Assembly (NCBI GenBank): GCA_041487355.1
Contig: JBGPND010000189.1
Span: 1-10,224 of the forward strand
Direction: 5' to 3'
DNA from: JAMXLO01 sp041487355
GTDB lineage: Bacteria > Pseudomonadota > Alphaproteobacteria > Acetobacterales > Acetobacteraceae
Length of the DNA stretch: 10,224 nucleotides
The position numbers and the translations under genes were made by a program. Below the pieces are notes generated by a model that saw nothing but the letters and a program-made list of their open reading frames with translations, had not been told where the DNA came from and ran no database searches. Below are positions 6,122 to 10,224 of the stretch, piece by piece (within the stretch, counting starts at the first letter, position 1; every line of letters starts with the position of its first letter).

Positions 6122-7132
6122 ATGCCGCGGTTTGCCGCGATCGGGCTGGATCATCGTCACATCTATGACCTCACGCAGGACCTGCTCGACGAAGGTGCCG
6201 AGTGCGTCGGCTACAACCCGGACACCACCGATCAGCGTGTGCTCGCCGGGTTCCGCAAGCGGTTCCCGCATGTGCCGGCGGCGGAAACCGTGCGGCTCTT
6301 GGATGATCCGTCGATCGATTTCGTGGTGATCGCCGCACGGCCATGCGATCGCGCCGAGCTTGCGGTCGCGGCGATGCGGTGCGGCAAGGACGTGATGGTC
6401 GACAAGCCCGGCATCACCACACTGGAGCAGCTTGCGGCGGTGGAACGCGCGGTCGCCGAGACGGGGCGCATCTGGTCGGTCTGCCTCGGCCGCCTCGCCT
6501 CGCCCGCGGTGCAGGAGGCGCTGCGCATCGTGCGCTCCGGCGAGATCGGCCGGCTGGTGCACACCACGGCGCTGTTGCCGCATCGGCTGAACCGCGCGCT
6601 GCGGCCGTCGTGGTTCTTCGACCGGCCGGCCTATGGCGGCATCATCAACGACATCGGCGTGCACTCGATCGATCAGTTCCTCGCCTTCGCCGATGCCGCC
6701 GACGCCGAGATCGTGATGAGCAGCATCGGCGCGTTTGGTACCGAGCCCGAAGGCTTCGAGGATTTCGCCGAACTTGTCCTGGCCACGCCGTCGGTGCGCG
6801 GCTATGTGCGGCTCGACTGGTTCACGCCGGACGGCCTGCCCACCTGGGGCGATGGGCGCTTCTTCGTCGTCGGCACCGAAGGCACGCTGGAGCTGCGCAA
6901 GAACCTCGATATCGAGGGCCGCGAAGGCACCGACCACCTGTTCGTCGCCAACCGCACCGCCACGCGCTACCTCGACTGTAGCAAGCTGCCGGTGACGTAT
7001 TACCGGAATTTCCTGCGCGACATCGCGGAAAGGACGGAAACAGCCATGCCGCAGCGCCAGGTGTTCTCGGTCTGCCGGCTCGCGTTGCAGGCGCAGGCGC
7101 AGGCGATTCGCTACACGGCGAAGCGGCCGTGA
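6122..7132 (+). CDS. Gfo/Idh/MocA family oxidoreductase (first of pair)
   Basis: A 336-residue NAD(P)-dependent dehydrogenase of the Gfo/Idh/MocA family, which acts on sugars, inositols and related polyols. The N-terminal Rossmann domain opens with RFAAIGLDHRHIYD, a variant of the GxGxxG loop in which the later glycines are replaced by D-H-x-H. The family EKP motif is DKP here (D94-K95-P96); K95 is the expected catalytic lysine. The C-terminal alpha/beta domain contains GGIINDIGVHSIDQF, where D177, H181 and D184 fit the usual GGxxxDxGxHxxD catalytic segment. The next gene overlaps its stop, so the two are co-translated. The GLDHRH opening and DKP variant place it in an uncharacterised branch. 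A substrate cannot be assigned; two tandem paralogues suggest successive oxidation/reduction steps or a heteromer. Confidence 0.85.
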   Translation: MPRFAAIGLDHRHIYDLTQDLLDEGAECVGYNPDTTDQRVLAGFRKRFPHVPAAETVRLLDDPSIDFVVIAARPCDRAELAVAAMRCGKDVMVDKPGITTLEQLAAVERAVAETGRIWSVCLGRLASPAVQEALRIVRSGEIGRLVHTTALLPHRLNRALRPSWFFDRPAYGGIINDIGVHSIDQFLAFADAADAEIVMSSIGAFGTEPEGFEDFAELVLATPSVRGYVRLDWFTPDGLPTWGDGRFFVVGTEGTLELRKNLDIEGREGTDHLFVANRTATRYLDCSKLPVTYYRNFLRDIAERTETAMPQRQVFSVCRLALQAQAQAIRYTAKRP

Positions 7133-8148
7133 TCGGCATTGCCGTCATCGGGCTGGGCAATGCGCTGCAGCCGCATGCGCGCAGCCTGGTGGATCTCGCC
7201 GACCGCGTGCGCGTGGTCTGGGCCGCGGCGAGCAGCGACGCAAGGTTGAAAGACGTTGCGGACCGCTACGGGTTTCCCACCACCACCGACATCGCGCGCG
7301 CCATCGCGGATCCGGCGGTCGACGCGGTCATGATACTGACGCCGGCGAACGCGCATCTGCCGATCGCGGAAGCTGCATTTGCCGCCGGCAAGCACGTGCT
7401 GTGCGAGAAGCCGCTGGAAGTGTCGCTCGAGCGCGGCGAGCGGCTGGTCGCGGCCGGGCGGCGCGCGAACCGCCGCCTCGGCATCTGCCTGCAGCTTCGC
7501 TTCCGCATCGGCAGCCGGCGGCTGCACGAGGTGCTGACGGAGAGTGCGCTCGGCGACGTTCAGGCGGCAACGATGATGGTGCCGTGGTGGCGGACGCAGG
7601 CCTACTACGACGAACCGGGCCGCGGCGTGAGGGCGCGTGACGGCGGCGGCGTGCTGATCACGCAGGCGATCCACACGCTCGATCTGTTCCGCTGGCTGGT
7701 GGGGGTCGAGAGCATCGAAGCGGCCCAGGTGCGCACCACGGCGCTGCACCGGATGGAAACCGAAGACTACGCATCCGCCCTGGTGCGCCTGGGCAACGGC
7801 GCGCCCGGCACGATCATCGCCACTGTGGCTGCCTATCCTGGCTGCCCCGAATCGATTCACATCATCGGCTCGAACGGCACCGCGCGGCTGGAAGGCGGCA
7901 GTCTGCGACTGTCCTTCCTGGATGGGCGGGAGGAGGTGCTGGCAGATGCGTCGGGTTCGGGCAGCGGCGCGAACGTAATGAGCTTCTCGCATGAGGCGCA
8001 CAAGGCGGTGCTGAGCGACTTTCTCGATGCGATCGAACAGGGGCGCGACCCCGCGATCCCTGGCGAGGAGGCGCTGGCAACGCAGCGAGTGATCGAAGCC
8101 ATCCTGGCGCGCGGCGCAGCTGACGTCCGCCCCCCGGTCGTGGCATAG
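7129..8148 (+). CDS. Gfo/Idh/MocA family oxidoreductase (second of pair)
   Basis: A 339-residue paralogue of the preceding gene with the more canonical motifs. IGIAVIGLGNALQPH (G8-x-G10) begins the dinucleotide-binding fold, CEKP (E93-K94-P95) holds the catalytic Lys, and DGGGVLITQAIHTLDLFRWL (171-190) holds H182 and D185 of the catalytic helix. The start is GTG 7129, which overlaps the upstream TGA as GTGA and has no good Shine-Dalgarno of its own, indicating translational coupling. Length and domain order are normal. It probably oxidises or reduces a polyol, sugar or related ketone with NAD(P). The two proteins share architecture but little close sequence, so this looks like an old pair and not a recent duplication. 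Confidence 0.87.
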   Translation: MIGIAVIGLGNALQPHARSLVDLADRVRVVWAAASSDARLKDVADRYGFPTTTDIARAIADPAVDAVMILTPANAHLPIAEAAFAAGKHVLCEKPLEVSLERGERLVAAGRRANRRLGICLQLRFRIGSRRLHEVLTESALGDVQAATMMVPWWRTQAYYDEPGRGVRARDGGGVLITQAIHTLDLFRWLVGVESIEAAQVRTTALHRMETEDYASALVRLGNGAPGTIIATVAAYPGCPESIHIIGSNGTARLEGGSLRLSFLDGREEVLADASGSGSGANVMSFSHEAHKAVLSDFLDAIEQGRDPAIPGEEALATQRVIEAILARGAADVRPPVVA

Positions 8149-8183
8149 CGGCAACGGGATAATCTGCGTCCAGGAAAAGATCC

Positions 8184-8729
8184 ATGAGCAAGCAACGACT
8201 TCTGGCGATTGGTGCCAGTCTGACACTCGGCGCGGCAGTCAGCACTGTGGCGGCCGGGGCCACACTCGATGTCAGAACCGGCTTATGGGAAGTGACATCG
8301 ACCGGCGAGACCACCGGCATGCCGCCGATTCCGCCGGAAGCCCTGGCCAGGATGCCACCGCAGCAGCGCGCCCAGGTCCAGGCGTCGATCGCGGCGGCGA
8401 TGGGACAGTCGAGCAAGCCGGATGTCACCCGCTCCTGCATAACCGAGAAGACGCTGCAGCGCGGCATGGACTTCAATGAGCGGGAACGCGCCAATTGCAA
8501 GCGGACCTTGCTCAGCAGTTCGTCGAGCCAGATCGACGTGCGCATGGAATGCACCGGCAGCGAGAAAACGAACGGAACCTTCCATATCGAGGCAATCGAT
8601 CGCCAGGCGATTCGCGGCAACTTAAACCTTGTCGTCACCAACGGTGCCAATACCATGACTATCAGGCGCACCATGCAGGGCAAGTGGCTCGGCAGCGACT
8701 GTGGTGGCGTGAAGCCGGTGGAGGAATAG
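8184..8729 (+). CDS. Secreted DUF3617 domain protein
   Basis: A 181-residue protein with a Sec-type signal peptide (residues 1 to about 26: positive MSKQR, hydrophobic core, AAGA before TLDV). The mature part begins with the TGLWEVT segment (32-38) characteristic of DUF3617 proteins, followed by a PPIPPEALARMPPQQRAQVQA stretch and four cysteines (C85, C105, C123, C173) that could form two disulfides in the periplasm. The ending (MTIRRTMQGKWLGSDCGGVKP) is typical of the family, whose function is unknown. AGGAAAAGA at 8172-8180 precedes the ATG. It starts 35 bp after the oxidoreductase pair in the same direction, so it may be read through from that operon, without an obvious functional link. 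Confidence 0.8.
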   Translation: MSKQRLLAIGASLTLGAAVSTVAAGATLDVRTGLWEVTSTGETTGMPPIPPEALARMPPQQRAQVQASIAAAMGQSSKPDVTRSCITEKTLQRGMDFNERERANCKRTLLSSSSSQIDVRMECTGSEKTNGTFHIEAIDRQAIRGNLNLVVTNGANTMTIRRTMQGKWLGSDCGGVKPVEE

Positions 8730-8799
8730 CGCCTCGCCCGTTTGACCGGATAGGCTGTCTGGACGACGCTCTGCTCCGCGTAATGGGAGGAGCACGGAC

Positions 8800-9282
8800 A
8801 TGCAGGACCTGCTGCCACTGGCGGAGAAGCTTGGCGCGCGGCTGAAGGCGCGCGGCGATACCATCGCGATCGCGGAATCCTCGACGGGTGGGCTGATCTC
8901 GGCGGCGCTGCTGTCGGTGGCCGGCGCGTCGGCCTATTTCCGCGGCGGCAGCGTGATCTACACGCACTACGCCCGCTCCGGTTTCCTGGATATTCCGAAC
9001 CCTTTGCCGGGCGGCATGCGCGCCTCGTCGGAGCCCTATGCAGCCTTGCTTGCCAGCACGGTGCGCAGCCGTCTCGGTTCGACCTGGGGGTTGAGCGAGA
9101 CGGGTGCGACGGGACCGACCGGCAACCGCTATGGCGACGCGGCCGGCCACACCTGCATCGGCCTGGAAGGCCCGAACTTCTCGCGCGCGATCACGCTGGA
9201 GACCGGCAGCGCGGACCGCGTGGCCAACATGCGTGCGTTCGCGAAGCGCGCACTCGATCTGCTGGCGGAAGCCCTCGGGTAG
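8800..9282 (+). CDS. CinA C-terminal domain protein (PncC-like nicotinamide-nucleotide amidohydrolase)
   Basis: A 160-residue stand-alone CinA C-terminal domain protein, the fold of PncC, which deamidates nicotinamide mononucleotide to nicotinic acid mononucleotide in NAD recycling. AESSTGGLIS (residues 25-34) is the family AES-[CS]-TGG motif, SETGATGPTGN matches the usual TGIAGPxG region, and the final RxxxxxFAKRALDLL segment is typical. One change is visible: in the VVAYSNEAK-like segment the sequence is SVIYTHYAR, so the conserved Lys is Arg. The GGAxPxKPVG-type segment is also altered (AAGHTCIGL). Activity is therefore uncertain; several alpha-proteobacterial homologues, as I recall, share this pattern. 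Excellent Shine-Dalgarno GGGAGGAG (8785-8792), 7 nt before ATG. The stop lies 3 bp from the convergent SGNH gene. Confidence 0.82.
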   Translation: MQDLLPLAEKLGARLKARGDTIAIAESSTGGLISAALLSVAGASAYFRGGSVIYTHYARSGFLDIPNPLPGGMRASSEPYAALLASTVRSRLGSTWGLSETGATGPTGNRYGDAAGHTCIGLEGPNFSRAITLETGSADRVANMRAFAKRALDLLAEALG

Positions 9283-9285
9283 CAG

Positions 9286-10074
9286 TCAGCGCGCCGCGAT
9301 GTGCGGGCGGTCGCCGAGCAGGGCGGCGATCGTCGGCTCCATCGCCGCGGCCATCAGCGCCTGGCCCTGTGCGCTGGGATGCAGCGGCGCGTGTGGCGGC
9401 GTCTGCTTCGGATCGAAGAAGAGATCGCGGTTCAGCCTGCCGTCCTTCATGAACACGTGGCCGACGTCGAGGAAGGTCACGTCGCTGGCGTGGCCGTATC
9501 GGGTTGCCAGCGCCCGGTTCACCGTGACAGTCGTGTCGGTGGCCCAGGCAGAGCGGTCGCTCGGCAGAATGCCGAGCAGCAGCAGCTTGGTGTGCGGCAG
9601 ACGGCGGCGCAGTTGCGCGACGATGGCATCGATGCCGGCGATCGTGTCCTCCGCCGACCAGTGCAGGCGGCCGAGGTTGTTGGCGCCGATCAGGATGACC
9701 GCAGCCTTCGGCGCAATGCCGGCGACCTCGCCGTTTTCGATGCGCCAGAGCAGGTGCGCCGTCGTGTCGCCGGTGAAGCCGAGATTGATCGCGTTGCGGT
9801 CGCCATAGAAGCGCTGCCAGATCGGCGCGAAATCCTGCCAGTCGGGCGGGCCGTGTTTTTCCCAGTCCTGGGTGATGGAATCGCCGAGGAAGACCAGATC
9901 GACACGGCCCTTGCGCAGCTCTTCCAGCCTGGCCTCGTGGCGGGCGCGCCACCAGGGCAGGTCCGTGCGCGACAGCGGCGTGGCGGCGAGAACGTTGTGC
10001 GGATGCGGCGCCGGGCTGGCACCGCACAGCAACAGCAGAACCGCCGCCAGGCAGAGGCGCAGGATGGGTCGCAT
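9286..10074 (-). CDS. Secreted SGNH/GDSL-type hydrolase
   Basis: A 262-residue exported esterase/lipase-type hydrolase. The Sec signal peptide is MRPILRLCLAAVLLLLCGASPA; the Cys in it is not in a valid lipobox (Leu at -1), so a soluble periplasmic protein is expected. The SGNH blocks are I: VFLGDSITQDW with nucleophile S66; II: NLGFTGDTT with G99; III: ILIGANNLG with N132; V: PLHPSAQG with H232. The Asp that usually stands three residues before the His is A229, so the enzyme would work as a Ser-His dyad or take the acid from elsewhere. WQRFYGDRNAINLGF and the PAF-acetylhydrolase-like layout suggest carbohydrate acetyl-ester or lysophospholipid substrates, which is inference. No strong Shine-Dalgarno at ATG 10074. 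Its 3' end converges with the CinA-type gene. Confidence 0.85.
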   Translation of the reverse strand: MRPILRLCLAAVLLLLCGASPAPHPHNVLAATPLSRTDLPWWRARHEARLEELRKGRVDLVFLGDSITQDWEKHGPPDWQDFAPIWQRFYGDRNAINLGFTGDTTAHLLWRIENGEVAGIAPKAAVILIGANNLGRLHWSAEDTIAGIDAIVAQLRRRLPHTKLLLLGILPSDRSAWATDTTVTVNRALATRYGHASDVTFLDVGHVFMKDGRLNRDLFFDPKQTPPHAPLHPSAQGQALMAAAMEPTIAALLGDRPHIAAR

Positions 10075-10134
10075 GGTCGGCGAATCCGTCGAGGGTCGTA
10101 TGCGGCGCCTCTATAGCCGAAGCGCGCCTCCCCT

Positions 10135-10224
10135 GTCATTGCGAGGAGCGCAGCGACGCGGCAATCTCGGTCAAGGTGCGCAACCCGACCGAGATTGCCG
10201 CGTCGCTGCGCTCCTCGCAATGAC
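10135..10224. repeat. Perfect 38-bp inverted repeat (GTCATTGCGAGGAGC family), 14-nt spacer
   Basis: Arms at 10135-10172 and 10187-10224 are exact reverse complements, beginning GTCATTGCGAGGAGCGCAGC and ending in the complement at the last base of the window. The spacer has a small inner stem (GGT/ACC, loop GCGCA). The arm matches the dispersed GTCATTGCGAGGAGCG-AGC-GACG--GCAATC family seen in many proteobacteria (recollection). It lies upstream of the SGNH hydrolase gene, 60 bp from its start codon, and forms a strong hairpin in either strand. The right flank is not visible. Confidence 0.85.

Noticed and set aside
5098..6168. A 356-residue + strand frame over the SDR gene
   Set aside because: Antisense to an SDR with complete catalytic motifs.
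10135..10224. Simple intrinsic terminator
   Set aside because: Arms are far longer than needed, no T-run is visible on either side, and it lies upstream of the nearest gene's start, not after a stop; a dispersed repeat is the better explanation.

Overview
The window is high-GC DNA with alpha-proteobacterial character. This rests on gene content, codon use, GTG starts and the kinds of short palindromic repeats between genes. An Acetobacteraceae-like or Hyphomicrobiales-like soil or freshwater heterotroph would fit, but this is inference and no marker gene fixes the taxon. It is chromosomal housekeeping and catabolic sequence. I see no phage, transposase, plasmid, toxin-antitoxin, CRISPR or RNA gene.

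Layout. (1) 1-2581: a two-gene aromatic catabolism block on the + strand, a type I extradiol (VOC-fold) ring-cleavage dioxygenase followed by a phthalate-dioxygenase-type Rieske oxygenase. A composite palindromic repeat sits between them and supplies the stop codon of the first gene. (2) 2585-3445, - strand: an orphan TRAP-type solute-binding protein with no visible signal peptide and a consensus -10 box placed so that its mRNA could be leaderless. (3) 3446-3788: an AT-richer gene-free region with two adjacent 27-bp direct repeats containing a GGGT...ACCC dyad. (4) 3789-5070, + strand: a small glycine-zipper lipoprotein and a SohB/SppA-like S49 serine peptidase. (5) 5071-5268: a short gap with two further repeat elements. 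(6) 5269-6015, - strand: an SDR oxidoreductase. (7) 6122-8148, + strand: two Gfo/Idh/MocA oxidoreductases that overlap as GTGA, divergent from the SDR. (8) 8184-9282, + strand: a secreted DUF3617 protein and a stand-alone CinA C-terminal (PncC-like) protein. (9) 9286-10074, - strand: a secreted SGNH/GDSL hydrolase. (10) 10135-10224: a perfect 38-bp inverted repeat at the window edge.

How they may work together. The Rieske oxygenase and extradiol enzyme could perform hydroxylation and ring cleavage of an aromatic acid or biaryl, but no reductase, ferredoxin, diol dehydrogenase or ring-fission hydrolase is present, so the pathway is incomplete here. The SDR and the two Gfo/Idh/MocA enzymes form a second NAD(P)-dependent group, perhaps for a sugar, inositol or xenobiotic alcohol. 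The remaining genes look unrelated to one another.

The features most worth a second look are non-coding: five or six different families of short palindromic or tandem elements in 10 kb, the 27-bp operator-like tandem repeat, and the repeat-supplied stop codon. I did not find a convincing new multi-gene system.
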